The notes: generated by a model not told the origin, from the letters alone. A stretch of 64,000 nucleotides of DNA from Stictocephala bisonia (GCA_035578905.1 JAQJVL010000103.1:2269717-2333716), one strand, 5' to 3'; counted from the first letter of the stretch, positions 41,855 to 53,580 are shown. Translations and numbers: made by a program.

Positions 41855-42779
41855 TTAGGATCTGTCTGTTTTGTGTACACTTGATTCTTGCCAACTTACT
41901 TTCCCCTCTTCCACAAAGTATGAGGCAAAAGTGCTCCTCACGGTGAAACCCTTAACGTTTGCATAACCACCAGTAGCTCTTAGGGGGATCAAATTTTCTG
42001 TCGGTAGGGCCTCGGTTGGGTCAAGTTCGTAGTTCGCTCTTCCACTACGAGAGAGATAGCCTTCCCTAATCATGTTGTGCAAACAACAACTGACAACTAT
42101 GACATTGTCAACAGTTTCTGGGAGTAGATTGATTGGAGTATAAAAAACTCGAAATACCTGGCTCAAAATGCCAAAGGCGTTTTCAGAGGTTCTGCGAGCA
42201 CGGCACAACCGGTAATTGAACGTGCCTTTAATATTGTTTGCAAGAGCATCTTCTTTTTGGTAAGGTTTCATCATATTAGGATGTAGCTTGAATGCGTCAT
42301 CTCCTATCAACACATGTGGCAGCAAAAGTTGACTGTTTGGAAGCCTTCGTGGAGGTGGAAGTAGAGTGCCATTGAAAAACGCTTTCCCCAAGGTAGATTT
42401 TTCAAAAATCCCGCTATCTCCCTCTTTCCCGTAGGAGCCGACATCAATAAACATAAACTTGTAGTTAGCATCAACAACTGCAAGCAATACTATAGAAAAG
42501 AACCCTTTGTAATTGTAGTACAAAGAGGAAGACTTCATAGGACACCTGATTCGTACGTGTTTTCCGTCGATGGCTCCGATGCAGTTTGGGAAATTCCATT
42601 TTACATAATATTCGTTAGACTTCTCTTCCAGTCCTTCTTTAGAAATGTTTGGTAAAAACAGTGGCACTAGCTTCTCCTTCAAAACAGCCAGAGTTTGTTT
42701 TATAATACGGCTTATTTCACTAACTGAAATCCTGTACTGAAATCTTAAAGAGTGATATGACTCTCCAGTAGCCAAGAAT
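41855..42779 (-). CDS. PIF/Harbinger transposase (DDE_4), last exon
   Basis: Cut-and-paste transposase of the HARBI1-like DDE_4 family. The exon follows a good acceptor (ttttttccag, ending at 42780) and opens with FLATGESYHSL, matching the family's RFLATG block. It continues with LRFQYRISVSEI, then FPNCIGAIDGKHVRIRCP, GSYGKEGDSGIF, LIGDDAFKLHP, RARRTSENAFGIL and VSCCLHNMIRE, in the canonical order. Counting from the Leu codon at 42775, the candidate acidic residues are D70, D120, D159/D160 and E198, and none is lost. The 308-codon exon has no frameshift or stop, so the catalytic core looks intact. The N-terminal exon(s) with the helix-turn-helix were not found between 42784 and 43381; they may lie beyond the window. 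It sits antisense within intron 1 of the MADF gene. Confidence 0.85.
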
Positions 42780-42908
42780 CTGGAAAAAACAAGAAGTAAC
42801 GTTAAATTTCTTAGTAATTTTGTAATTACAACTATTTTGTAACTATGACATACTATCTAAATTATGCATCTAAAAGGAAACTTGCATAAAAATATTTGTC
42901 TTTTTCAG

Positions 42909-43071
42909 TTGCTGACTGCAAGAAACGTTGGAGAAATATAAAAGATACACATGACAGGAAGATGCGAGAAAACAACAAAACTGGTTCTGAGGCCCCACCA
43001 TGTAAAAAAGGGAAGAAGTGGCAGTTACAAGAACAACTTGCTTTCCTCCATTCTGCGGATGTTAAACGAAA
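42909..43071 (+). CDS. MADF-domain protein, exon 2
   Basis: Flanked by ttttttcag upstream and A|GTAAGT downstream. With the phase-1 base from exon 1 it reads VADCKKRWRNIKDTHDRKMR, the C..RW..I+D.. closing helix of a MADF domain. A basic linker (CKKGKKWQLQEQLAFLHS) and ADVKRK follow. It ends with two bases of a split codon that exon 3 completes. The frame is confirmed by both junctions. Confidence 0.8.
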
Positions 43072-43228
43072 GTAAGTTAAATAATATACTAAGGGTTAAC
43101 GTTGATGGTATATCAATATTTGTATTGAGAATATGTTTTATTCTGGTCAGTAGTGTACCTTCCTGTTTTCATTATTAAATCTTTTATTACGAGAAACAGG
43201 TTACCTAGTATTTTTTATTTGTTTTCAG

Positions 43229-43381
43229 AAGCTTCTGCAGCATCACCGAGGACAACGAAGGGAGTGCTTATGACGAAAATGATGACTCAGTTCCTTTCGA
43301 TGTATCTGAAATTGAGCAAGAAACGCAAACAGATGCAGCAGCTCGATCCTCGCCTCAGCCTGTGCCTCCGAAACAAGTGTC
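43229..43381 (+). pseudogene. MADF-domain protein, exon 3, 5' part (split by insertion)
   Basis: Acceptor tttgttttcag at 43218-43228. The frame set by exon 2 reads SFCSITEDNEGSAYDENDDS, then VPFDVSEIEQETQTDAAARS and PQPVPPKQV. This is an acidic Ser/Gln-rich linker typical between MADF and BESS regions. At 43381 the palindrome begins; translation would run into the C-rich minisatellite. The frame resumes exactly at 63823. Confidence 0.8.
43376..43381 (+). repeat. Target-site duplication, left copy (AGTGTC)
   Basis: Six bases identical to 63817-63822, directly abutting the first base of the left arm. A 6-bp duplication is the size made by Maverick/Polinton integration. Confidence 0.9.
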
Positions 43382-43433
43382 AGTAGGGAAAAGATGCCGA
43401 TATTGCCGTCAAAATTTAAGACTTCTGCGTCAA

Positions 43434-43880
43434 ATCCCCTCCCCTCTCCCCCCCTCTCACTGACTATCCACCCCTTCCCCCTTCCACCTCCCCTCTCCCC
43501 CCCTCTCACTGACTATCCACCCCTTCCCCCTTCCACCTCCCCCCTCCCCCCTCTCACTGACTATCCAGCCCTTCCTCCTTCCACCTCCCCCCTCTCCCCT
43601 CTCACTGACTATCCACCCCTTCCCCCTTCCACCCCCCCTCCCCCCTCTCACTGACTATCCAGCCCTTCCACCTCCCCCCTCTCCCCCTCTCACTGACTAT
43701 CCACCCCTTCCCCCTTCACCTCCCCCCTCTCCCCCTCTCACTGACTATCCAGCCCTTCCCCCTTCCACCTACCCCCTCTCCCCCTCTCACTGACTATCCA
43801 GCCCTTCCGCCTTCCACCTCCCCCCTCTCCCCTCTCACTGACTATCCAGCCCTTCCCCCTTCCACCTCCCCCCTCTCACT
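43434..43880 (+). repeat. C-rich sub-terminal minisatellite, left arm
   Basis: About ten units of 40-50 bp built on ctcactgactatccagccct, ccttccacctcc and a C-run. Unit length varies through C-run length. The G-rich complement has four or more G-runs per unit and could form G-quadruplexes. The Pro/Ser/Leu-rich frames seen here are by-products of the repeat. Confidence 0.9.
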
Positions 43881-43890
43881 GGAGCTATCA

Positions 43891-43913
43891 ACCTAACCTA
43901 ACCTAACCTAAAC
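43891..43913 (+). repeat. CCTAA array, left arm
   Basis: Four consecutive CCTAA units followed by ACCCTG, immediately inside the minisatellite. Mirrored at 63285-63307 as TTAGG. Confidence 0.85.
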
Positions 43914-45800
43914 CCTGTATTTGTATTTCTATTAACCCATATTTTTAAAAACCGTATTGATAATTACATTACTACATTTAAATACAGATTTCATATAGAC
44001 TTAATGCTATATTCATGTGGTACCTAAGCTACGGTACGTTTGCGACTATGTAATGTATAGAGAACAAAGCCTTGCTCGATCGTAGCATACATGGCCTTAT
44101 AAAACTTCTTTCAGAATAAATTGTATATACTTTATTACATATTTAGTTATGTGTAATAGCTTAGGGCATCCTATCAGGTTGTTTCAAATCATTATTAGTA
44201 ATAAATGAGAATTATATGATGACTTGTGTAAGGTTTGCTTAGCGTATCTAGGACAAACTAGATGATGTGGAACCCGAACCACTTGTTACTGACAAACTAG
44301 GACACTCTAGTGAGGTCCTACGATTAGCACTACTAGTGGTCAGCCGTACTATCTTAAACATTGTTTCTCTCTCTATACATGTAACCATTAACTACCAGAC
44401 CTTTAGCTTACCAAACATATCATATTTAATCTTTAAGGTTCAACAATACCGAACCTACTTCACATAGCTTGATGATAAATAAAAGCAGCACTTGTGAACA
44501 TAATATTGATTACTCGCTTCAGCTCAGGAGAGCGACCTTGAAACATGTCAGTTCTCACTTCCCCGTTGTTCTGTAGACACATGTTCTGAACCCATTTAGC
44601 ATAAGTCTGTAGTTTAGATTGTTCTACAGGAAGTTTGTCTCGGGTGTTACGTGTAATATAGTAAAATACATAAACACTTAGTTTTACACAAGAAATCCAC
44701 CAGTTTGATAGGAATTATTGTACTATATATCCTTTGTCTAGGCTTTATTGATTCTCCTTATATAACTCTAATTACAAGATTTTTTAAAGCTCTTTCCATG
44801 CTTCTCATATCCAACAAATGTGTAGCTAAACCAACAACGAACGTACTAGGCTACTTTTTTATATCCGTAATTACAAGACCACACAACGAAAACATACATG
44901 AACATTGGCCGGTAGAATGTTAGTTAAAAAGCCCCTGAAGGAACGTCAACCTCCTCTACCATCTCAGGGGTCACTACTTTTGAGGCTCACTCATATTAAC
45001 GTTTATATTTATCTAAGTTTTGGAAATGTTGAGTGATGTACCTCGGGTCGAGGCTCCCAACAGGCCTAGGCCAAATAAACCTGCTGGTACGGAGACCCCA
45101 TCTAGCAATAATAAACGTGTCTCTCACTCTATGTTAGCACTAAGCAAGACAGGTTAGGTGACGCAAGAGTGTGGTTCAAGTTGAGGAAAGTGATTGGAAG
45201 GTTACACAGTTGATGCAATTGAAGAAATCAATCTTATCTATCATTTCAACCATTCATGGGTTACGGATCGTCAGGTCACTTCAGAGCCCACACATACAAA
45301 TACTCGTACCGAACGAGGGCCCGGACTGCGACTCGAGGTCTTACGGAGGTTAATCCAGCCCCAAGCTGCAGGACTGATTCAGGTCTTACGCGTTTTACGG
45401 CCGCCTTGGAAAACAGTCGGGCTTTTTTATTGAATTTGGGCCGCCCTCACCTCGATGGTACGGTGATTGCACTCTGTACTGGGTTACGGACCGTCAGACC
45501 ACCCCAGAGCCCATACACATCATGGAACTACAAATTACCGTAGTATCACACATAGAAACGACAGGCTCATTTTGAATTTCTTCAAGAACACACAACAATG
45601 TTATTAATTAGGAAACAGGTACTTACATCCCATCCAATTACGTCACACCAAACAGTCTGCGGATAAAATTGTAACATTCAGAGCTAGACACACGTTTTTA
45701 TTACTAGGAAAACCTACATTTATTGTTCATAACAAATACTTTTTGAAAACGGACTATTTTCAAGCTAAAGATTTACTATTTAAAACAAACTTTTTTTGTA
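43914..45800. other. Non-coding stretch between array and polymerase gene, left arm
   Basis: No recognised gene. It contains two ~40-bp direct repeats built on gggttacggaycgtcag and cagagccca (near 45256 and 45480). Three short overlapping open frames at 45171-45543 have no domain. This stretch lies downstream of the polymerase gene. Confidence 0.5.
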
Positions 45801-45805
45801 AGTCT

Positions 45806-45811
45806 TTTATT
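45806..45811 (-). terminator. Poly(A) signal of the left polymerase gene
   Basis: AATAAA on the minus strand about 200 bp after the stop codon; the mirrored copy is at 61386-61391. Confidence 0.5.
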
Positions 45812-46008
45812 GTTTAATATTTTTATATTTGTCTTTTATAGGGCTAACTCAGGTTATAGCAACACAGGTAAACCTGGGTTAACCTTACGTGGGGTTGATA
45901 AAATCCCGGTTAACACAACGTGGATAAATCATATAACGCCGCAATAATACTGCATACGCAGTGTTATTTTCTTCCATTTAAGATTGTAGATATGTCTTTT
46001 AGAGTTTA

Positions 46009-49000
46009 TCATTCTTTAGACGTAATTGTCTCATCTATTTTTCTCCTCTTTATAATTGGTTGTCCATCTTTAGCCTCTTCCCGTTCACGTTTAATTCTAT
46101 AGTGTCCATAAGCCAGTGTGTTTACTCCATCGTTTAATATGTACCGCTTATCATCGTAAGGTGAAAGTGACAATTTTGAAATATTCTGAGTATACAGTTG
46201 GTGACGGTCACTTCTAATGTTTAGAGCGGATGTTGTTTTTAACACGTGATGAAAAAGACATTGTTTATATTGCTCATGTTTTAATTCTTTCTTTATCACC
46301 ACTCTAGACACACCTTTAGCGACTCGCTTTGACATCATTTCCTCCATATTCTCGTCTGAGGCTTCTTTGAAGTCCTCCTCCTTTGATTTAAGAACAGAGT
46401 AACATTTAGCTCTAAGGCCAACGATCTCTACTGGTGGTTTTCCATTCATTTCATCCTTAAATTTTCCTAGTTTCTTTTTGTTGTTCAAACTGTAACATGG
46501 ATGTTCCTCAGGATAATCTGATGTATCAAATAGGTCAAGATCATTTCTCATATCTTCGTAGATGTTTGCTGTTGTAATATGATAAAACAGACTGTCAGTA
46601 TCTGTCATGCATAATTTTACGTTTGCACCATATTTCTTTACTGTCCAATTATAATGGAAATCGTACATTGTGAGTTTACTGATGTCCAGTACAGTTAGGC
46701 CTACGTAAATTGGCTTGTTTAGCAATATACTTTGTTTCTTTAAGGTCAATCCGACAAGGTCTTCATTGTAAGCAAAGAAATTTGTTAATCTGGGACTTGC
46801 AGTCCACTTTAGCAATTGCTTTTCATTATTTACTAGTTTAAAATCTATCCTAGATCTTACATTTTCCAAACTCTTCCCGTACGTAGCGTTGTTCATTAAT
46901 TTAAAAAAATCTTTTTCAAAATTATTTTTGGCACATTTTCTTTTCTCTGTATTAAAGTTTATGAAAGGTGCAAGCCATGTACTCTGTTTAAATGCAAGAA
47001 TCCTATGTACTTTCTTCAGTTGAAGACCTAAGTCAAGGTACAGCTTGAGGTTTCTGTAATGCAAAATGTATTTCTCCTTATCTTCCAATGTGGTTAAAAG
47101 TTTATGTACTTTAGCTGGCTTATGGTTGAGTTCATCTAGTAACAATTTTGAATACGGTGACAGCATATTTTCTGTGACTACTTTACGTTCTGGAGCTAAT
47201 GGATAATCAGAATGGAGATCATGTAGGTGTTGAGGATAGTAGAGATCCACTTCTAAAATATATCCCATTTCCGAATTATCCGGTATTTCCCTAATATTCA
47301 ATTGATCTATTTCTTGTTGTTGTAACCACTTGAATTCAGAATGAGGGAGCGGCTCACTTAAGGCTTTTCCATAAAGATTGTTACAATCGAGGTATACGAG
47401 GTAACTATTAGGTGTTGTGGGATCGAAATCAGGAAGGTAAGGGTTGTTTGCTTTGGCGAATCTATGTGGAATCATTGCAACACCACCTCTAACACCATTC
47501 TCAATAAATAGATGCTGATTTATGTCTGTTAACAATTCAATGCTAACATTCGTCATCTTTAACATGGAGTTCCATGCGAGACCAGGAGCAGAATACACAT
47601 TACAGGGATCAATTTCATAATATTGGAGGCTCGTGTTTCGGAAATTTTCAAAAACGTCAGCCAATAGGAGAACATCTGTCATAAGATACAGATCGTGGTA
47701 GTCTTTCATTGTAGTCATATTGAAGCTATCCCATACAAGTTGGGCGTGTAAGTAGTCATTGTCTGTGATTGGTGTTTTGGTTAGGTCGTTGTAGAATGCT
47801 TCTTTCGAAGGAAGTTGTGTCTCTGAAAGTTTGGATGTCTCAGTCAACCAATTGTATGGAAATACACCTTTACGGATCAGAAGATGTTGATTAGATTCAA
47901 TGCATTGATGGAGAATTGGAAATTTAGTTGAGCCTTCTGGAGCAAGGTTACTAACAAGAGTGTCAAGTGAAGCATTCAGAAATTGAAGGGAGTCAAGAAA
48001 ACGAAGAGACTCTAGTGTTACGGATATATAACGCTCGCTAGTAGTTGCGATGCAAGATATCTTTTCCTTTTTAAATTTACCAAAGCCTTGGATTAAGTGA
48101 TGGCAATCGTAACCTCTCAGGTTGTGAAAAAAAACAGGGATATGCTGAGGGACTTTGTATTGCAAATTGCAATCATTGTGAGCAGCTCCAATATATTTTC
48201 CATTAATGTGGTTGTGGTTTCTAACCTTATCTTCCCCAAGTGGTTTCTTACATAAATGACAGTCAGTAGCATTTTCAAAGTTTTCATTGTCCTCATGTGT
48301 CATCACCATCGGTACGTTATTTTTCAGTATTGGTACCAAAATGTTGGCTTCTTCGATCAGTTTGTTGAGGAACGTATCAATGACGTTAGGACCTGTATAC
48401 ACTACTGGTGGTTTTATAGCTTTTCCATCATTGTCAATAATGACGTAGCAAAAGCCTGATGGAATGTGCTTTGATACGTTTGTGGTGTGGGATGTTCCTG
48501 GATTGTTCAAAGATGTTGTTATAGGTACAATGTAGGACTCGAAGTCGCAATAGATGGTGAATGGGACCTTGTAACATAGTGTGTAGTTTTTAAAGTACAT
48601 CAACTTGTCATTCTCATTGGGTAGTTTGGTCTTTTGAACACCATGAGGAGTACATAAGGGTTCATGCTCAGTTAACAGTTCATTTGATGAAAAGCGGTGG
48701 AGGCAATAATTACAGTAATAAGTCGTATGTCCATGTTTTGTCAGATGTGAGAGAAGGCGGGACATGTTGGTAATCAAACAATAGTGTTGCTTACCTTCCG
48801 TATTTGATAGAAGTAAAAGATTAACATGTGTCTCCCTATTTTTCTCCTTTGTTATTCTAGTTGGATATAGCTCACCATTTTCATAAGCAAAGATATTGAT
48901 GGAAATTGTTTGGTTGAGCTTCTCAAACTTATCGATTTGTGTTAGATCAAAGACTGGATAATTGATACCTGTCATATTAATTTCATGCTCAAACTGTTTG

Positions 49001-50067
49001 AAATAATTTACTCTGTTGTTTTGATGTGTATCTGGATGAATTTGTGCCAAGACTGACCACATAAAACATTTTTGATCATTATTCTTAATATTCAAAACTC
49101 CTTTGCTAGTTTGAGCAAGACTTTTAGGTGTTGGTATGTATGTTGATCTACAGATTTCCCCAGGAGTACAGTTTGGTACGTGTTTTTGTAACAATTCTTT
49201 AGTTGGAAATGACTGAATACAATAGTTGCAAAAATGTACTTTCTTGTGATCTTTGGTTGGACGTGGTAAAATCTTGGAAAGGTCAGATATCAAGCAGTAA
49301 TGTGTGTTCTCTTCTTCATTCAATATCAACAAGTTAACATGCTTGCGATTTTTCAGTGTAGTCGCTCTTATGACATGTATTTCCCCATTTTCGTACCCAA
49401 AAACATTTATAGACAGAGATGGATTATTTTCTTCAAAGAGATCTAAATCTGTAATCTTAACTGGGTATTCAATGCCTGACATGTTGATTTCCTGCTCAAA
49501 ATGTTTGTAGTACTGCACTCTGTAATTTTTATTCCCGTCATGACCATGTAGTGCACACAAAACAGACCAAAGAAAACATTTATTGTCTGTGTTTTTAATA
49601 TTAATTATTCCTTTAGTAACTACCAAACTTTTAGGGGTGGGTATGTAAGAAGCTGCTACAAGGGCTTTGTATTTTACCATACATAAGTCTATCTGTTCAA
49701 CATTGTTTAGTTGCCAACCACTTCCGTCTCTGATATACTTTGTCATACTCTCCAGTATCTTATCAAGGGCTTCCATAAATTGCTTATCTAGATCATCAGA
49801 TGACAACAAAGCCCTAGTTTTACCGTGGAAGGTAGGGGATGAGTAAATTTCAGAATTGTTTATAGTTTTGAAAAAGATTACACGAACAGCAATGTACCAT
49901 TTAAGGCTTCTCATTTTACCCAATTGGGACCTAATTTCGTCGAGAATATTGTTTTTCTTATCAGTTAGAGCACTCAAAACATCATTGTAATCGGTGGAAT
50001 ACTTTTTGCATACTTTTTTGTATGAGACATTTAAAAGATTACCATTTAGAGCACTTGTGGTAGCCAT
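46009..50067 (-). CDS. Protein-primed family-B DNA polymerase, left copy
   Basis: 1352 aa. I place the start at ATG 50067 (context AAGATGGCT). The frame is open 12 codons further upstream, but that extension begins with TTG. Architecture and motif positions are as in the right copy at 57130-61188. This copy has Ile, Thr and Leu at residues 551, 742 and 1299, where the other has Lys, Ala and Phe. Every catalytic motif is present and there is no stop or frameshift, so it should be functional. It is transcribed toward the left end of the element and away from the other copy. Confidence 0.92.
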   Translation of the reverse strand: MATTSALNGNLLNVSYKKVCKKYSTDYNDVLSALTDKKNNILDEIRSQLGKMRSLKWYIAVRVIFFKTINNSEIYSSPTFHGKTRALLSSDDLDKQFMEALDKILESMTKYIRDGSGWQLNNVEQIDLCMVKYKALVAASYIPTPKSLVVTKGIINIKNTDNKCFLWSVLCALHGHDGNKNYRVQYYKHFEQEINMSGIEYPVKITDLDLFEENNPSLSINVFGYENGEIHVIRATTLKNRKHVNLLILNEEENTHYCLISDLSKILPRPTKDHKKVHFCNYCIQSFPTKELLQKHVPNCTPGEICRSTYIPTPKSLAQTSKGVLNIKNNDQKCFMWSVLAQIHPDTHQNNRVNYFKQFEHEINMTGINYPVFDLTQIDKFEKLNQTISINIFAYENGELYPTRITKEKNRETHVNLLLLSNTEGKQHYCLITNMSRLLSHLTKHGHTTYYCNYCLHRFSSNELLTEHEPLCTPHGVQKTKLPNENDKLMYFKNYTLCYKVPFTIYCDFESYIVPITTSLNNPGTSHTTNVSKHIPSGFCYVIIDNDGKAIKPPVVYTGPNVIDTFLNKLIEEANILVPILKNNVPMVMTHEDNENFENATDCHLCKKPLGEDKVRNHNHINGKYIGAAHNDCNLQYKVPQHIPVFFHNLRGYDCHHLIQGFGKFKKEKISCIATTSERYISVTLESLRFLDSLQFLNASLDTLVSNLAPEGSTKFPILHQCIESNQHLLIRKGVFPYNWLTETSKLSETQLPSKEAFYNDLTKTPITDNDYLHAQLVWDSFNMTTMKDYHDLYLMTDVLLLADVFENFRNTSLQYYEIDPCNVYSAPGLAWNSMLKMTNVSIELLTDINQHLFIENGVRGGVAMIPHRFAKANNPYLPDFDPTTPNSYLVYLDCNNLYGKALSEPLPHSEFKWLQQQEIDQLNIREIPDNSEMGYILEVDLYYPQHLHDLHSDYPLAPERKVVTENMLSPYSKLLLDELNHKPAKVHKLLTTLEDKEKYILHYRNLKLYLDLGLQLKKVHRILAFKQSTWLAPFINFNTEKRKCAKNNFEKDFFKLMNNATYGKSLENVRSRIDFKLVNNEKQLLKWTASPRLTNFFAYNEDLVGLTLKKQSILLNKPIYVGLTVLDISKLTMYDFHYNWTVKKYGANVKLCMTDTDSLFYHITTANIYEDMRNDLDLFDTSDYPEEHPCYSLNNKKKLGKFKDEMNGKPPVEIVGLRAKCYSVLKSKEEDFKEASDENMEEMMSKRVAKGVSRVVIKKELKHEQYKQCLFHHVLKTTSALNIRSDRHQLYTQNISKLSLSPYDDKRYILNDGVNTLAYGHYRIKREREEAKDGQPIIKRRKIDETITSKE

Positions 50068-50150
50068 CTTAACAGAACTTATGTAATGCTGACACAAAGA
50101 CAAGCAAAGTACAAATGATACTTTTAAAAGGTGTCCTATATATATATATA
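50068..50150 (-). promoter_or_regulatory. Core promoter of the left polymerase gene
   Basis: Minus-strand TATATATATA at about 50137-50147, and an initiator-like TCATTT whose A lies near 50116, about 30 bp downstream. The predicted leader is ~49 nt before the ATG. Mirror of 57051-57129. Confidence 0.6.
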
Positions 50151-50495
50151 CGTTTAAGAGAACAGTAGCTTTGGAAAGTTACTACGTTAATTAAGTAAAC
50201 ACTTAACAATCACAAGTTAATTTTTAACCAACTTGTCACTTTGACAGTCAAATAAAGACTAAGATTTTTTTTCTAAGTACTCTATATAAGTAATCTTGTG
50301 AAAAACCGTAAAGAGAACGGTAGCTTGATGAAAAGTAACACGTTAACCAAGTAAATTCTCTACTACTAATGGAAAATTCCCGATATCCTATCACTTTAAC
50401 AGTCAAATAAAGACTATGACTTTTTATCTAAGTACTGTATATAAGTAATCTTGTGGAAAACCGTAAAGAGAATGGTAACTTAATGAAAAGTCTTA
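50150..50495 (-). repeat. Promoter-region tandem repeats, left arm
   Basis: Three related units of ~140-160 bp (gtaaagagaacggtagct, gtcaaataaagact, tatataagtaatcttgtg), mirrored at 56702-57047. Each contains a TATA-like block; the real TATA box lies in the unit nearest the gene. Confidence 0.7.
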
Positions 50496-53360
50496 ATTTG
50501 TAACAATATGCTATCACCTAATCGCTATGCTAATAGTTTAGATAACAATTACTATTATTATAAAAATAGTTGACACGAACCTCTAAAAGCAAAAATAAAC
50601 TGCAGGCTAATAACCCAAAGATGAATATTAAAATATACAAGAGTGATTTTAAAAAAATATAACAAAACAAGTTTCAACTTTAAAAGCCGTTTAAATGTTA
50701 AATCAATTTATATCTGGTATGTGGTAATGTTAAATCAATATATGTGGTAATGATTTATAATACACAACTTGAAATGATTTATAATATATATATTTCGAAA
50801 TAAATTCATTGAAACTAAAAAGTATTGAAATTAAATCAGATTGTTAGAAGCAATTTAAAAACTTAGATAAAATATTTAATGTTAATTAAAGTAAACCAAG
50901 TGTGTGTTACTAATGGCTTTTCTATCAGGAAAAACTTATTAATTTAATTCAAAAAACAAAATGTATGTAAATACAATTGAAACGTAATATAGAAACTATA
51001 AAGACAGAAATAATATTTACTTAAAGAAGTTATGTAAAGTATTGTAAAAGTACAACAAAATACTATAGACTCAACAGCAAATTAAGACAATGTATATGCG
51101 ATAATTTACTATGATCAATTTAATGAAGATAGTACTTACCACCTGAATGTCTGAAATATCAGTCAGTATTTTCCAGCTTTAATTTTAAAGTTAGGAGAAA
51201 CCTTGAAAAAACTGTTTAACTAGTTGCAAAAATAAGTAATACTTTAAGAGTTACATACCAAATTGTATCAAGTCATTCTTGAACAAAACATTTATTAAAA
51301 TGTTTTCTACACAACTCAACCGTTGCTCTCCAAACAATAGTACGAGCTAATCTTACGTTATCTCGCCAATGACCATTTGCATATCTTAAGTGACTCAGTT
51401 AATCTTTGCACTGCTACCATTAAACAAAAATCGATATTTCTAAACTGTTTTTCTTCATTGATGCTATTGAAATAAAAATATATCATGTCCCATATTACGT
51501 TCCGATTTTTTGGTTGCATTCAAATGATATAAATACTAAAACATGGTTAAAAATTTATGAAAATAAATATATAAACGGGATATGTCAGTTTTTAATAGTA
51601 CTTTAAATTTTGAAAACAGCGTTTCTGACTGAGGAAGGAGAAAAACTTATGGCTGGAATTTCATGCCTTTATTATCATGAAAATTAAAATGGTTCAAGAA
51701 GTACATAAAATATACATTGCAGGATATGCGCATTAATACTAGACCATTGTTTTCATATTTAAATTAAAGCTTCAAATTTACCAAACCTCCAGAGAAAAAA
51801 AATCTTTGCAAGTACATATCATATGGAAAAGTATATATTTGCTGTGTTCATTTTATTTACAATTTAATGATCATGTAAAAGAAAATATATAAGTTAACTC
51901 TAAATATTATTTCTGCCTTAATAAGATTATTGTGCTACTTATTTTTAAATACTTTCCAAAACACATAAATAGATAACAATGGAAATACAGTTAAAAGACA
52001 ACAAATATCAAAAATTTAATAAAATAACTTTGTTAAATTTGTTAAGAGAATTATGTTCTATTATCTATCAGACCAATACTACGTGGTTCAGATTCCAAGT
52101 AAAGCTGTAGATCTATTAGTTGCCCTGGCTATTGGGTGAATAATGGACAAGTCTTTTTAAGGAAGACAATATTAGTTAATAACAATTACTACTATCGTTT
52201 ATGTAAATTCAGTGCACTCCTACACTACTCATATTCAGCCATATCTCTACAATGTCTTGTAATGAATAATTAAATAAAATATATTTAATTTTCCCTTCAA
52301 ATCAAATAAAATATACAAATTGACTTTGTGAATTTTATTAGAGAGTAGACCATAAGCATTATTTTAACGAGTTAATTTACATTATCATGATTTATCGTAA
52401 ATATTTTGTAATATTATCTTTCACTTATTATGTCTGCATTTTAACATATGCTGATAAATTAGTGAAATGTACGAATTATATAAATTTATATATTTTGAGC
52501 TAGTTTAAACATTAATGTTATATTTTTATTATTAATGTACGGTATTATAATATACGATACAGAACTAATGATTTTCAAGGAATGGTTCCAAAAATCTTGT
52601 AAATCCTACAAAAGTTATTTTTAAGAATTTTCTTTAGTTTACCGTAAAAAGTTTAAATTTAAACACAGTTTCACTACATAAATATACACTTAAATTTGAC
52701 ACGTTTATAATAGTATTAATTTAATAACATAAACATTTATATTTCTAAGGACCAATTGGCTGATACCTAGGATTGAAATAATTTTTTGAACATTACATAA
52801 AACCTGTGATATTCCACACATGACTCTTAATAGACCAATCCACCTATCTCTACACACACGATTCCTTAGGACACACCCTACACCCACCACTCATCCTACA
52901 GACAAAACTCCTAGAGAACTACCCATCCACCATAAAAACACTATTTCTTCATATAATAATGTTTTAAAATAACATTATTACACTGTAAGATATGTTTAAT
53001 ATAGCTAAACACACACACAAAACATATCAAACCACACAAACTCTAAATACAAGATTTTTGACAAACCTCCCACCTAGTAAACACAATGTTACTCTGTTAT
53101 ATCACCTGACTCTCCATTGCATTTGACTTTTGATTGTCCATCTACCTATCCATAAGCACATGTACAAGACAGCTCCATAACCCTACCTATCCATTAGTAA
53201 GACTCTCCTACCCACTTAGCCAACATGAGAACTACCCATTCACCATAAAAACAATATTGCTTCATATAATCATGTTTTAAAATAACATTATTACACTATA
53301 AGATAGGTTTAATATAGCTAAAGACCTAAAGTGTTTCCTAAAATTCTGCTTTTCAACTAA
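50496..53360. other. AT-rich non-coding inner part of the left arm
   Basis: No open frame worth calling. The 61-codon frame at 52705-52890 has no ATG-supported context or domain. It contains a truncated copy of the dispersed repeat family (52066-52270). Confidence 0.6.
52066..52270 (-). repeat. Dispersed repeat family, truncated copy 7, inside the left arm
   Basis: cagaccaatactacgtggtt, ttgccctggctattggg and catattcagccatatctcta match the reverse orientation of the family. Only one half of the repeat is present. The same truncation is found at 54927-55133. Confidence 0.75.
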
Positions 53361-53368
53361 AAAATACG

Positions 53369-53580
53369 AGAGAAAGTTAGGTTTAAAAGCAATGAACACA
53401 GAAAAAGGTAGGTTTTAAAAAAATGAACATAGAAAAAGATAGGTTTAAAAGCAATGAACACAGAAAAAGGTAGGTTTAAAAAAAATGAACATAGAAAAAG
53501 ATAGGTTTAAAAGCAATGAACACAGAAAAAGTTAGGTTTAAAAAAATTGAACATAGAAAAAGTTAGGTTAGCAAACATCA
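53369..53580 (+). repeat. Central minisatellite, left side
   Basis: Alternating ~30-bp subunits, gcaatgaacacagaaaaagg and aaaatgaacatagaaaaaga, each with aggttt, form a ~60-bp higher-order unit repeated about three times. Mirrored at about 53622-53831, so the array spans the symmetry centre as an inverted pair. Confidence 0.85.

Noticed and set aside
43434..43880. CRISPR-like array
   Set aside because: Contiguous minisatellite units with C-run length variation, no unique spacers, no cas genes, and a eukaryotic setting. The same applies to the central arrays at 53.4-53.8 kb.
45171..45543. Overlapping 60-95-codon frames downstream of the polymerase gene (mirrored at 61654-62026)
   Set aside because: No domain, no ATG with good context, and all three frames are open only because of local base composition.
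52705..52890. 61-codon frame, identical in mirror at 54309-54494
   Set aside because: Identity in both arms follows from the palindrome and is not evidence of selection. No domain is visible.
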